A DNA stretch of 64,000 nucleotides from Pogostemon cablin (GCA_023678885.1 CM042954.1:2788198-2852197), one strand, 5' to 3'. Counted from the first letter of the stretch, positions 1 through 11,757 are shown. Made by a program: numbers and translations. Notes: a model not told the origin generated them from the letters alone.

Positions 1-533
1 TGTGCCAATTTAATTATTGAATTGAAGTGAAATTAGGGTTCATGAGATGAAATTTGGGAATCTTTTGAGTTTGGATAGTTTGAGTGATCTTAATATGGCA
101 CATTGATTTGAAATGTTTGTGTGATGATAAAATCTACATGAGATAGTCTTAGGTATTGAGGATTTGGGCATGAGGTTATTTGGATTTTACTTTGAAAATA
201 AATTGAAATGTTGTGCATGCCAAGTGTTCGATGAAATGCCTAAGTGATAATTTCGTGAAATTTTGAAGTCATAATAGCATTTTGATTAGTGATGGTTTAA
301 TTTGGAACCTATATGAGGAAAATATGTGCAAGCATGATATGAATTGAGGTGTAAGTTCATGGATAATTGGAATGAGTGATAGTGAAGTTGAATACTTGTG
401 GTGATGCTTGAAGTTATAATGATATAATTGTGTAATGCTAATGCATAGTATAGTTCACACTTGGTGGAATCTAAACTTAATTCATTAACATTTTTAATGA
501 TGAAATTGAATGTAACTTGAGCATGTTTGTGAA
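1..533 (+). other. Athila internal region before the 3' ORF
   Basis: AT-rich, non-coding in all frames, lying directly upstream of the Athila-type ORF. It ends in a splice-acceptor-like TTGCAG immediately before the ATG at 540. Athila-group elements place an extra ORF downstream of pol, and spliced expression has been proposed for it. No pol similarity was recognised here, so the assignment rests on position. Confidence 0.4.
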
Positions 534-2078
534 TTGCAGATGGCCGAAAGGAGAGTGAGACCAAGGAATGAGGATTTTATCATCATCACCGATCCGGGGG
601 AACTAGCTAATCTTGATGCCAAATTAATGGAAGATGAGATCCATCCGGAATACTTTGGGGTCGAATTTGAAGAGTATTGGGGAATGTATGTGCTTCATTG
701 GCAAACACTTGCTCCCAAGATTAAGCCAACCCGATTCCAAGACACAACAACAATGGAAGGGTTAGGAATAAAGGAAGATTTGAGGAAGTTGTTTAGTTTT
801 GCACAGATGGAAGCGTTCTTTGATAAAAGGCCCCCACTTACTACCATCTAACTATTGAGTTCATAAGTACATTTCAAGTGAAGAAGGATAGAAATTTGTT
901 CCCCATTTCGATTACATTTCAGTTGGATAACGAGATGAGAATGGAGATTCCTCTACACATCTTGAATCAATTCTTTGGATGCCCACCATGTGAGGGTGAT
1001 AGAACCTATTATGTAGGCGGGGGCTTTAATCAGCAAGAATGGTGGAAGAGTTTGATAAATGATGGGACAGAGCAAGCAGGATACGTTCCCAGTGCCTTGA
1101 AAGGAACTGTAATAAGGAATCCGGTCATGAGATACTTAGAGAAGATTATCTCGAATACTATCTTGGGGAGATTTGAAAGTGGAGCAGTGGGAGAGAAACA
1201 GTTATATATCATGTACTACATTTATAATGAGCTACCACTGAATGTTGCAGCCCATTTTATGCAACATGCGGAGAGAGTTGCCAAGAGACAAACTTCTCAA
1301 GGATTGATGTTAGGAGGTATGATTACTATGATCGCTCAAGGCTTGGGAATAAATCTTGCAGGGATGGAAAATAGGATGGTGAGTGAAGGATTGAATTATC
1401 AGCAATTAATGAGGATGGAATTCTTGTCTATAGCTGGGAATCAGTATTGTCTAAGGCAAGAAAAAGGGGCTCCATTTCCTTTGCCAGCTCTGGAGCTCAC
1501 TATAGTGTACACTCGAAGGAGGTTTGCTAATTTTAGTGCTAATCACTCCAGGGTTGTGAGAGCATTCTACGGAAGAAACAGAGAAGAAGTGGAGGAGGTT
1601 CTCTGACAAGATGAGGGTTGAGGAGAACCTCGAGCTAGCCAATCTGAGAGCTGAGCCAGTACCAATGGAAGGAGATGAGGAGGAGCCACCACATCATCAA
1701 GTGGAGTTTGAAGAGCAAGCCCCTGAGCCACCACAATTTGAGGAGGAAGAGCAACAGCAGCAACCACAAATGGGCCCCAAACATGGAAATGATCGATGGA
1801 ACTACATGATGGATGAAGTGAGAGAGATGAAGCATGCGCAGCAGACGTATGGAGCACAGATGAGGGAGATCCGAGAAGTACAGCAGGAGCATGGAATGCA
1901 TATTCAAGAACTTCGAGCTAGACAACGTCGTTGGGAGTACTACGAGGAGCAGTCTCGGCTGCACTCCAACAACATGGAAGAGATGATGACGGTGATGTTC
2001 AACTTCCAATTTCCAGCATCGCCTCGTGCTTACATACCATGGAATGCCTACAATCCACCTCCACCTCTGGAGCCATGA
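534..2078 (+). pseudogene. Athila-type retrotransposon ORF (ATHILA ORF-1 / plant transposon protein family), broken
   Basis: Three reading-frame pieces (to 851, 878-1606, 1611-2078) read as one decayed Athila-family protein. The first encodes an acidic N-terminus with EFEEYWGMYVLHWQTL. The second holds the conserved core, including IPLHILNQFFGCPP, and starts at a GTG only because the true start lies in the first piece; its frame reads back across the stop at 849-851, which implies a frameshift near 850. A second shift near 1575-1606 joins the third piece, an acidic Pro/Gln-rich region followed by a probable coiled coil rich in M, Q, E and R. The likely start is the ATG at 540, just after an acceptor-like TTGCAG. 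The protein's function is unknown. Its place upstream of the polypurine tract at 5686 fits the post-pol ORF of Athila elements. Two frameshifts make it non-functional. Confidence 0.7.
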
Positions 2079-2672
2079 GGGAGTCATTTTAGTGCTTATC
2101 ACTTCTAGTAGTTCATCTGGAGAATGTTAGACTTGATTTGATTTGTTACGATTTGGATTAGATTGTACTTTTATTGTTTTGTTTTGGGAGGTTTTATTTT
2201 TGGATTTATTTTTATTTTATGCGATTTAATTCCTTTTATTTTTGGTATTTTAATTTGATTTTCATAATTTGGATGTGATGGGAATTTGAGCTTACTTGTT
2301 ATGGATGATGAATTGATGTGCTTGAGTTTCTTTTGATTGATAGATTTTTGTCATGTATGTTATATGTTTTTGCTATGTTTATGTTGTGGCGTACTTTTGC
2401 TTATGTGTTATGTTTGAATTTTTATTCTTGTTTAGGATGGTTTGGTGGCATGTTTTGGGAAGTGTTAAATATTTTTGAATATGAGTTATGATGCATTATT
2501 TGTGATAGTGATGGCAAGCATGTTAAGGATTTTTACTAGTCAAAATTGTGACATAAATTACATAATTTGTTCAATATTGAGAAGTATGAAGGTTAATTAG
2601 GTTTCTTTTTGGTCCAAGCAAAAGCTTGTGAGAGTTGAGCCTCAACCGTGCCTCCATGGTTAATTCTTGATG
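2079..2672 (+). other. Athila 3' untranslated region, first part
   Basis: T-rich non-coding sequence after the ORF, of the kind found between the last Athila ORF and the polypurine tract. It is interrupted at 2673-2677 by a minus-strand LTR and resumes at 4698. Confidence 0.5.
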
Positions 2673-2677
2673 AGAGG

Positions 2678-4692
2678 TGGTCGAAATGGATTGTCGTGGT
2701 TGAATCCCACTTGCTTCGTCTCACTTGATGCGCGTTTTCTTTGCACACAAAATTAATCTCCAAGTATTAAGGATATCAATTGCAGCTTAAGCAAGGGACC
2801 AAGTGAATTATCGAACCCAAAGGACGGTGTATTATCAATTTAATTATTTACTAAATTAATTAAGACAAGATGGCAATAAGATTTGAGATTTAATTATTAA
2901 ACTACTAAACAAGTAATTAAAATAGCAAATAAAATAAAATATCACTCGAAGAATACGAAAGTGGATCAAGTAGGAGAATAGGTAGCCCTAGAATAATCCA
3001 GTTTCACGCATTAATTTCCCTTTCATATGTTGATGTCCGACTCTGCCTTGTGGAATATGGACGCATCACTAAACCATGCATATCTACTCTATAGACACAA
3101 GTAAACACGTATGTAAGACGTGTAAATAACCTCTGAGCAAGAGATATAATTTCACCCCCCTTTCTAGGTATTATCAGTTTCAATTATTTCCCTGGCCAAT
3201 TGGTACTCTAACCCGATATGATCTCCCTTTATAGATACTATAAAATTATCCTCTTTATCCTACTTAATAACCCGAATTCAATTCAATTAATAAGTATTCA
3301 TATATGATAGTTCCAATGAAGCTTCGGAGTCCCCTCACTTAGAATCATAACATGGAAACCTGCTCAGCAGTGAACGCACACAATCAATAACCAAGATATG
3401 TATTCAGACTCTACATAACAGTTAATGATGCACAAAACGACCGTGAGTATGAATTAAAAAGGCACAATCATATATAAAATAAATCCACAAGTAGTGTTGT
3501 ACGTAGTTTACATACGAAAGTTCAATTAATTGGTAAAAACCTTCACAATCCTAGTTCTACCAAAAATGCTCTAGCCCATGATGTTACGAAGAACAATCAG
3601 GGGGGTTGGACAGATCTTACCCATCTGTCCGGAAAATACAAGATAAATTAGGAAACAAAGGAAACCCTAGATGTGGGCGTCGTCGCGTCCTTCTCCGTCT
3701 TGAATCCTCCTCTTGGTTCTCCTCTTGATTCTACAGATGTGTCTTCAAAGTGATGGATGGATGGAGGAAAGGATGTGGATGATGGTTGGGGGGTGAAACC
3801 CCCTTGTGGGGTGTAGTATTGTTGTGTTGTGTTTCTTTCCCTTTCTCTATTGTGTTCTTGGTGTGATCTACATCCTCTTTTATACTTGTAAGCTCTCCTT
3901 ATGGATCTAGGATGGGCTTTTTCTTGAAAAACACGCAGAAACATACACTTAGGGTATAAAAATTGGATCCGGACGCGTCCCAGGCATGGAGTTTGACCTA
4001 TGGTTCGACCTAGGGGCTTGGTCGAACCCTGGTCGAATTGAGATCGGCGATAATTTGCACTTCAGGCTTCTGATTCGACCAAAATGGCTTGAGTTCGACC
4101 AAGGGGTCTGGTCGAACTGGACTATCGTGGTCGAATCCCACTCGCGTCGTCTCACTGTTTCACGTATAACTTCCACATCCGAGCTTCAATTTGAGTAATT
4201 CTTGCACTCACGCGATCCTCTCTTTCTTGGATTTCTATACATAAAAAGAAATAACAAAAACTTCAATATTTGAAGGTGTAACAAGTCATGCAATGTAACA
4301 CAGCTGTTATGTTTGGCACAGCTCGCGCGACGTTACCACTTTGATCATATCTCTCTCGTTTGGATTCCGATTGGGGTGTTCTTTATGCCAAAACGATCTT
4401 CTTTTCAGTGGCTTTCCAACAATATATTACAACACTAGTTTTTATCTCTATAAAAACACAGAAAAATTTCACAAGTTGGACGTGCGTTTTTTTAGCATTC
4501 ACTGCACAAGTTGCACCTTTTCTCCAACTTTGCACTTTTGATCCTTTTTCCACCTAAAACATAATAAAACAGATCAAGTTCACCTTTTTCATATATATTG
4601 AATATAAGACATTTGTGCTAATATATGACAACAATTCCAATCAAGAAGGTGTTCAATTGGACACTAAAACACGCTAATTTACACTCTCATCA
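2678..4692 (-). mobile_element. Solo LTR of an Athila-like family (subtype A) with a 48-bp extra tail
   Basis: Minus-strand LTR: the start, TGATGAGAGTGTAAATTAGC, lies at 4692 and the usual end, GCGCATCA, at 2726. The body matches the LTRs at 12837-14745, 32860-34659 and 34921-36716. Beyond 2726, positions 2678-2725 are a near copy of the LTR's own interior (about 4110-4158). AGAGG flanks the composite at 2673-2677 and 4693-4697, as a 5-bp target duplication would. The central part contains repeated TTCGACC/GGTCGAA motifs typical of subtype A. It splits the Athila 3' region, so it is younger than that element. No internal genes are present. Confidence 0.75.
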
Positions 4693-4697
4693 AGAGG

Positions 4698-5685
4698 ACC
4701 GGTTGAACTTAGACAAACTAAAACTTGCTTATGGACTATAGGAACGAAGCCCGAATAGTTGAAATTTGTGATATGATCTTAGGCCATCCTTTTAAGTGAA
4801 GTCATAGCCATAAAAATTCCTTACCCAAACATCATCCCTAGTTAGCCATTTTGATCTTATAAGCCTATTCTTTGTGATTTGAGAACAATACAAGCCTTGA
4901 AAACCCATTTAAGCCTTATATATATATAACCTATGTGTAGGTGATTAAGGGGATGATGGTCTACAAGGTTTGATGGTGAAAAGGTGCAACAAAAAAAGGA
5001 AAATGTAAATCAAGAAAGGATGAAAGAGCTAAAGATAAATGCAAATGCAACTTCAAAAAAAAAATAGAAGAAGAGAGCAAAATCATAAAACATGCTCAAG
5101 GAAAGTCAAAAGTCAAAGAAAGGAAGTATGCAAGTTTAAAGAAGCTCAATGAATCTATGGTATGTTGATGTTTAGTGCTTTTGAATAATTGACAAAGGGA
5201 GGAAGTTTGAAAGTGACGATGTTGGAGAAAAGAATCATCTCTTCGATTATCTACACTTGAATAGTCACTATTACCCAAAGTTTCCTACCCTACCAAAGAG
5301 CCTAAACATTACATCCAAAGATAAAGACCTATTTGATCACTTATTGAAACAAGGTTGGCTTGTGAACATAGTCCATGAGTAAGACTATGGTGAGTCGATT
5401 CTAACCGGTTGATGAGTGTTGTTTAAACCCTACTTCATAGAGTGTTGAGTAAATGTGATATCCTAAGAGAGGCTTGGATTGAAAGGAATTTGATTACTCT
5501 TTTGTCATCTTGAGATTGAACTTGTTAATCTTTTACGTTATGAGTTTGATGATGTAGGAGTACTTAATGTGATTTTGTAGTCGTTATTACTCGTGATGTG
5601 TTGTGGCTTATGTTTGTTAGTTATTTTTCTAGGTGAAAATTACTCCTCTGGTTTATCATTTTTTGTTGTTCGAGGACGAAAAACA
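4698..5685 (+). other. Athila 3' untranslated region, second part
   Basis: Non-coding continuation of the Athila 3' region after the inserted LTR. It is A-rich (several A runs near 4990-5080) and leads into the polypurine tract. No coding frame of interest was found. Confidence 0.5.
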
Positions 5686-5702
5686 CTTTAAGTTTGGGGG
5701 GT
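5686..5702 (+). other. Polypurine tract before the Athila 3' LTR
   Basis: AAGTTTGGGGGG preceded by ACTTT lies directly before the LTR start TGATCATTC at 5703. It is preceded by the CGAGGACGA motif common upstream of gypsy 3' LTRs. It would prime plus-strand DNA synthesis. Confidence 0.75.
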
Positions 5703-6242
5703 TGATCATTCTCATTCTCACCTAGATTTTAGTGTCGTTGTTGGTGGATTTTTGGATGTTTTCATCCGTATTTGTGTAACTTTTGGTGGAGTTTTATGTA
5801 ATTAGGAGAGATGTGATATGGATTAATAGAAATGTGTGAATGAGCTTAAATATGTGTAAAACAAGTCAAAGAAATGGAGAAAAACGGAATCGAGAGCAAA
5901 ACAGAGAAGGAAGAACAGGGCACGCTCGGACACGCCACGTGTGCAGAACACGGGCCTGTCCGAGGTGACCGTGTTCGAGCATCAGAATGCATGACAAGCC
6001 TAGGAGAAGGCCGTGTTCCGGAGCACGAGTCGTGCACCAGCACACGCCCCGTGTGTGGAACACGGGCCTATTTGAAAAAGTCGTGTGCAGTCATCAGAAA
6101 ATGCTACACGCCTATGGGAGAGGCCGTGCGTTGCTACACGAGCCATGTTCGGGAACGCACGAAACACACCGAACTGTGTGCACTGCACGAGCCGTGTGCT
6201 GCTACACAACCTGTGTAGGTGCAAAAGGCAATTTGAATTTCA

Positions 6243-6270
6243 GAATGTTCCGGAATCTTCTAGAAGGTCC
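6243..6270 (+). promoter_or_regulatory. Heat-shock-element-like array in the Athila LTR
   Basis: Alternating GAA and TTC units at exact 5-bp spacing: GAA 6243, TTC 6248, GAA 6253, TTC 6258, GAA 6263, then an imperfect TCC at 6268. This matches the heat shock factor binding consensus (three or more inverted nGAAn units). It ends 8 bp before the TATA box. Binding is inferred. Confidence 0.7.
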
Positions 6271-6278
6271 ATAAGTGA

Positions 6279-6287
6279 TATAAAAGG
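6279..6287 (+). promoter_or_regulatory. TATA box of the Athila LTR
   Basis: TATAAAAGG, just downstream of the heat-shock-like array and upstream of an A-rich presumed R/U5 region. It is the probable core promoter of the element. Confidence 0.65.
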
Positions 6288-6910
6288 CTAATTTGTGCAA
6301 ATTTGAAAGGGAGATAATAGAGAATTAGAGCAGTTACACACACTCTCATACTACATTTTAACACACTAGATCCATTTGATCCATCTTCCATAATTTCCAT
6401 CCATTCAATCCATTGGTTATCACTAAATTCATCCATCACTCTATCATTCCATCAATTTGAGAAGAGAAGAACATCATAGATTGAAGAATTGAGCATATTG
6501 GAAAGAAGGAAGGCCATCTTCACAAAAGGGAAGCCGGTCTACTTTTCAATTGTTGTTTTTATTCATATTTTGGCTCAAATGGAGCAAGCCTTTGGTTGTG
6601 TTGATTTAAACATAATGTGTAGTGGCTAGTCCTATAGTAGGGCTAATCATATGATTGGTTGAGAAGAATGTTAGATATGTAGGATTTTAGATGTTGAATT
6701 GAGTTAATTTTGGACTTCCTTTTATGATTAATGATTCATGTGTCATTCAATATTTGTGTGGTTAAATTCTCTTTTCATGGTATTAGAATGGTCATTCCAA
6801 TAGTATGACTAGGTGTTTAATTGAATCATGTATTGAGATGAACATGCATGTTAGTGTGAGAGGAGGTAAGTCATACCCTTCTTATGCTTAGAACATTTAT
6901 AAAGGGACAC

Positions 6911-6998
6911 TTAAGAAATTGAGTGAAAAGAACCAAACTTATAATCATAGTACCTTAAGAAATTGAGTGAAAAGAACCAAACTTATAATCATAGTACC
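6911..6998 (+). repeat. 44-bp tandem duplication inside the Athila LTR
   Basis: Two identical 44-bp units (6911-6954 and 6955-6998), each starting TTAAGAAATTGAG. A local duplication with no visible function. Confidence 0.9.
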
Positions 6999-7499
6999 TT
7001 AAGGGAATTGAGAGTAAGAACAATCTTAGGGGATTTAGACTTGTCAAAGAGTCGAGAACCTAATCACCTTGGCCATAGGGGTTAGGGGTATAAACGTGAT
7101 TGCTTTTAGTCCATAATTAATGAAGTTCAATGTCAAAAGTCATGCATATCTAGCTAATTTCTTAACCTTGAGTATGATTAGCCTTGCTCTCTTCTTAAAT
7201 ACATTCTATCCACCTTCCATTCATCTTGTTACTTGATTGGTAATTGATACTACTAGTTGCTCATTGATTTCTTTAGTTAATTGATTAGAGTAAGCATTAG
7301 TATAAAACCAAACCTTCAATCTTATAACTCTTACAAAGCATAATTGATTACGAGTTCGGATACAACCTTGAGTTTCCTTTCCCTTGGGACGTCATACTTA
7401 TAAATTTTGTTACTTGGTCACACGTGTACAACAACGATAGAGTACTCATACTCTTAAATCATTTTGATAGCAAAAATGAGGCTAAGAACACATAAGACA

Positions 7500-8578
7500 C
7501 AGAGGGAGAACCCATTCATTCCATCGTGATTTTCACTCCAAAGTTCCACACACATCAGATCCATATCAGATTTCATCATCCATCCATCTTGAAGGGGGTT
7601 CCAAGTGCAGATTGAGAGAGATCAAACGATTGGAGAGACGGAGAAGGTACGCAGATCTACGCTAACGCTAGTGTTTCATATTTCTCATCTTTCCCTTTCT
7701 TTTGTCTTGATTTGTGGTATGAATTCTATAGCCATGAGTGTTGTTTGTAACCTCATGGGCTAATTTCTTTTACAGTTCTAGGATTTAAAGGTTAGATTTA
7801 ATTGATTTGGGAACCTAGACCAAGATTGGGATTTTATGTAGCTGATATTCTGAATTTATTTAATTTAATCAGACTTTGCTTCTCTGCTTCGTAATGTTTT
7901 CATAATAATTTCATGGCATCCACTAAATGCTTGATTTATTATGTTAGCTTGTGTGCGTTCATGATTGATATTGTCTATCTGTCAAGAATTAAGATAGTTC
8001 CGCTATAAACACTTTAATTTCATGAACTGGTAAATCATATACTTGAATTGTTTAGTGGAACAATGCAATTAGACATTCAAGTAGGAAGTGAATAAAATCT
8101 TTTAGTAATTTCAGAGAATATCTTGTTAGTCAAACTTACCATCCGGAGGTATTGTTATTTGCTTTGATTAGTATCTAGGAATGAGGCTTGGTAATATTTG
8201 CGCACCTTAGGAAGTAAATTAGAATACACTGTTAGCTTAAAATCGGATCATATCTGGTGGGTTAACAGGGTTATGTGGTGTATTTTCATTGATGCTGCAG
8301 GAATAAACAATTGGAAGTTTAAGAACCCAAATTAATTAATCTATATCTGATATCTTAGAATTGTTGCCTATCTCTTGATTTAAACTTGAATTTATTTTTA
8401 TTTGCTTTAATTAATTCTGTTATTTAATATTTCAGTATTTAGATAATTAAATTCATAACTCTGAAAATTGGTTACTTAATTCTGATTAGTTACTAATTTA
8501 GGATAGATAGATAATTAACTGCCCTTTTTTGGGATTGATAATTTAACTTGGTTGTTTGCTTGAAACTATATCACATCA
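7500..8578 (+). mobile_element. 3' half of another Athila/Tat-like LTR
   Basis: The order of motifs (CATGGGCTA, then CTAGGATTT, a long AT-rich U5, then GATAATTTAACTTGGTTG and ACATCA at 8578) follows the U5 half of the LTRs at 34921-36716, but the sequence is much diverged. No primer-binding site follows. The left limit is uncertain. Confidence 0.4.
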
Positions 8579-9276
8579 GTGAAATCCACATCGACTGAGC
8601 TCTCACCCTTCTACAAACTGAGGCTTTATTTATCAATAATGTTCATATGCCTTATAGTGTAGGTGTCATGATGGTTCATCCTAGTGATGACCTGGCTAGT
8701 AACAATATAGATTCATGCTACAATTGATATCCTTTACATTTGGGATTTAATTACGTTCATCAAATATTCATACAATTATAAGGAAATTTCTATAAAAACT
8801 ATCAACAACATTTGCTTCACAATCTCAATTTATATATATCAAATATTTTCACGTATTTTCCACATAGAGTATACATACATGCAATAATAATGAAAAACCT
8901 ATAAATAAAAAATTCTCTTGTAACCCATGCAACACAACCAGCATTTGCTTTACCGTCCGCACTTAAAATATCAAAAAACAAAAACAATAATATCGAAGAT
9001 TTAATAGAATATGCATATAACTAAAATGAAAATCTATGGAAAAAAATCTCTAGAAATCCAACACAACCAGCATTTGTTTCACAACCCTCATTAAAAAAAA
9101 TTGCTTCACAAGCATGTCATGCTAAATTCTGCATTATCAGTCACCTAATATGCATATATATGTGAAAGTGCATGGAGTGAGATGTGTATTTTTTTATGAT
9201 TAATTAAGAAAGTGATGTTGTTGTATGTATATGTATCTCTCTATCTCCTACGCTTGGTGTTGAGGGAAGTGGAGGA
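8579..9276. other. AT-rich spacer, nothing recognised
   Basis: No coding frame, terminal repeat or RNA gene was seen between the LTR fragment and the KNOX pseudogene. Confidence 0.5.
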
Positions 9277-11338
9277 TTATGAGTTAGAGTTGTGCCAGTT
9301 GCGCTTCCTTTTGTTGATGAACCAATTGTTTATTTGCTTCAGCTGCAGCCCTGTGTCCTCCACAAGCTTTGCCTTGTCATCTTCTTAAGCAAGAGAAGAG
9401 AGAGAAATTAAGAGAGAGAAATGAAGATAGAGAGAGAGAGAGAGAAAGGGATGGGACATATTGTTGGATAAGGCCACTTTGAGTATTGCTGCCACAAGTT
9501 TTGTAGGACACTTGTAGTGTCGCCTGGTAATTTTCCAGCCCTTCTTTTTCTTAAGATTTCTTCTCTTACATCTTCAATTCTTAACTTGAACCGCAAAAGG
9601 AATATTAACATATCCTCACTTAAGTTGAAACATCAATTCCAATGCTACCTGTTTAAGCTCAATTTTAAGTTCTTGCTTCATCCTTTCCATTAAACTCCTC
9701 TCTGATTCTGTTCGAAGCAATGGACCGAATCCAATCAACTGCTCATGTTCATCGTCTCCGGGTTGTTCCAATGAGCAGTCAGTTCTAAGCTTATCCTCGT
9801 CATCCGACATAGTTGCCCCGGTTCCTTCATCCAGTGCTGCTCCTGTGAAAGGAAAGAGAAACGTATATACTCCAGGTGATCCATCAAAATCCAAGAATGG
9901 ACTGAGAATGCAGGCCCATTTTCAATTATTCAAATGTTAAGCCAATTAGGATTAAGGCTAAGTTTTAAATACTTCTAATCTAAAAGTCACATTTTCTATA
10001 ATTCTTATATTTTTTGGTGAACTCTGTGGTTGTTTTCTTGACTAGAATTTGAAAATGATCATCCAAAAGTAAGGAAACAAAATCAATTAATTATATTTCA
10101 ATCTTAAACCAGCACTACCCATCGGTTGCTGCTCATGATGCTATCTATTGGTTTAAGATCAACACCAACTTGAAAAACACATAAACTGTTTATCAACCTC
10201 TTGTTTGCTTTCCATAGGCCGGTTTCGTAGATGATACACCAGACTCACACCCACCAATTAGATACACACACCAACCCCCCTACATTAAACTGTAAATCCA
10301 CTAATAAAGCTATAATCAATTAATGTGATTAATTCACCAAGCTATTCATCAACAAACATAAAACTCATACATATAAAACTAATAATCTTCAAATAAACCA
10401 GATGGAATTTAGCTTGAATAGGGATAAGGTACAACATAACTCTTCACCTATTGCCAACCAAGTCACTAATAGGGTATTTTCTCCCTTTTAAAATCGATAT
10501 TAGGTTTCTGAAATCCTACATCTCATGTATCTTGTTTAACTTTCCCTATGTACTCCTACCAAGCTTTAAATTAAGGTAAAAAAAATTAAATTTAAAGAGA
10601 TATTTCTAAAATGAGCCCAGAATGAGAATTACATCAAAATTTGAGCCTTTACTAGGCTTCTCATATGTTATTTTAGATTTTAATTCAATATCAATTAATC
10701 TACCATTTATATGGAGCAAGTTTAAATAAAACACATTAACGAGATTTTTAGTGATGTTCCAGACTTCGATTTGAATGTTTATGTGCTCTTGCAAATTGGG
10801 GCAAAAGAAAATAGTAATTAAAGTTGAAGAAATTAAGTATAAGACTGTATGGATGAATAAAGAAATCCCCATGAGAAATTAAATGATGAGAGAAAATTAA
10901 GGAACTGTTACCAGTGAGACATTGCAGGTTGTGCTCAATTTCACGGCATCCCATCAGAGCCTCAACATCATGGACTTAGACATGTTGATGCAGCTGTTCT
11001 TTGAATGAGCATAACACGGTCAAGTACTCTGCCTATGTTAGGCACATTTGTGTGTGTAAATAAATAGTTGAAAAATTCACACGAAATTAAAAAGCCCCAA
11101 AAAGTGAGAAGACCTACTAAGAAGTTGTCGAGTTTCTGCCGCTGAAGATGAGAGAGATTATGAGTGTAATTGCGCAGGTGATGATGAGTATAATAGGCAT
11201 GGTGATGCGGAGGCATGCCACGTGTACGGACAGGAGCTGCTCGTATAGTGGATGGGTGGCGATCTCCGCCTTCAGCTGGTGGTGCTGCTCCGCCATTTCG
11301 GATCCTTCAAGATATATGGCGGACCTCTGTGGTTCCAT
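9277..11338 (-). pseudogene. KNAT7-like: Class II KNOX homeobox gene, KNAT7-like, decayed
   Basis: Five exons with introns retained: about 11118-11338, 10912-11032, 9649-9842, 9462-9592 and 9277-9384. Exon 1 encodes the KNOX1 motif HHQLKAEIATHPLYEQLL. Exon 2 carries FKEQLHQHV and MGCREIEHNLQCLTG (KNOX2). Exon 3 has DEGTGATMSDDED and FGPLLRTESERSLMER leading into the ELK domain. Exon 4 has RKRRAGKLPGDTTSVL and KWPYPT (TALE three-residue loop). Exon 5 ends in homeodomain helix 3, NNWFINKRKRNWH, then a stop. Intact family members are transcription factors of secondary wall formation. Breaks: a frameshift with loss of part of KNOX1 in exon 1, a TAA in exon 2, no AG acceptor before exon 4 and no GT donor after it. 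Retained introns show DNA-level rather than retroposed duplication. Knowledge of the family makes the assignment firm; loss of function is inferred. Confidence 0.85.
9843..10911 (-). other. Long intron of the KNOX pseudogene
   Basis: AT-rich interval between pseudogene exons 2 and 3, with a GTAAC donor at 10911 and a TTTCACAG acceptor at 9843. No transposon or gene was recognised inside. Confidence 0.6.
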
Positions 11339-11611
11339 ATTTGAGATACGCCAGAAAATAAAATAAATTAATCACACTTTTGCCTTAAATAGCAGCTTCT
11401 ACAACTTTGTGGGGTCCATTGCATATGCACATAAACACAACCCAAAATATGCATGTGAGGAAAGCAGAGAAAAAAAAGAACTCATAACAGTGTCTTGCAT
11501 GTTTAAAAATATTCTTCTGTGACAAGTTTTTAAGAAATAAAAAATAAAAAAATTGCTCAAAATGTCGAAAAAATTCATAACTCGATCGATATTGACACCA
11601 TATTAATTTTT
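11339..11611. other. Sequence upstream of the KNOX pseudogene
   Basis: No clear promoter or coding frame was seen. The stretch leads into the fold-back repeat. Confidence 0.4.
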
Positions 11612-11757
11612 GAAAAAGTTATTATCGAGTCAACTTTTTTACTTGACTCGATTCATATACTTTGACTCGATTGTGACTTGATAATGTAAAAAAAGTCATG
11701 ATTGAGTCAAAGTATATGTATCGAGTCAAATAAAAAAAGTTGACTCGATAATGACTT
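11612..11757. repeat. Fold-back inverted repeat with about 60-bp arms
   Basis: Left arm about 11612-11675, right arm about 11697-11757, spacer about 20-25 bp. The arms contain ATCGAGTCAA and TTGACTCGAT words and pair with few mismatches. It could be a small fold-back MITE or a hairpin-forming repeat. No clear target duplication was found. Confidence 0.75.

Larger units (their letters stand above)
5703..7500 (+). mobile_element. 3' LTR of the Athila-type element
   Basis: Begins TGATCATTC right after the polypurine tract; the 3' limit near 7490-7500 is approximate because no partner LTR is in the window. The GC-rich U3 part (5910-6210) is built of repeated GAACACGGGC / GCCGTGTTC words. It is followed by a heat-shock-element-like array (6243-6270) and a TATA box (6279). 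A 44-bp tandem duplication lies at 6911-6998. Short frames in the GC-rich part are not coding. Confidence 0.7.

Noticed and set aside
1635..2102. 155-codon antisense frame opposite the Athila ORF
   Set aside because: Shadow of the plus-strand coding sequence; Leu/His-rich with no domain.
5866..6291. Overlapping frames on both strands in the GC-rich Athila LTR
   Set aside because: They follow from GC content and short repeats in U3; no domain is visible and both strands are open alike.
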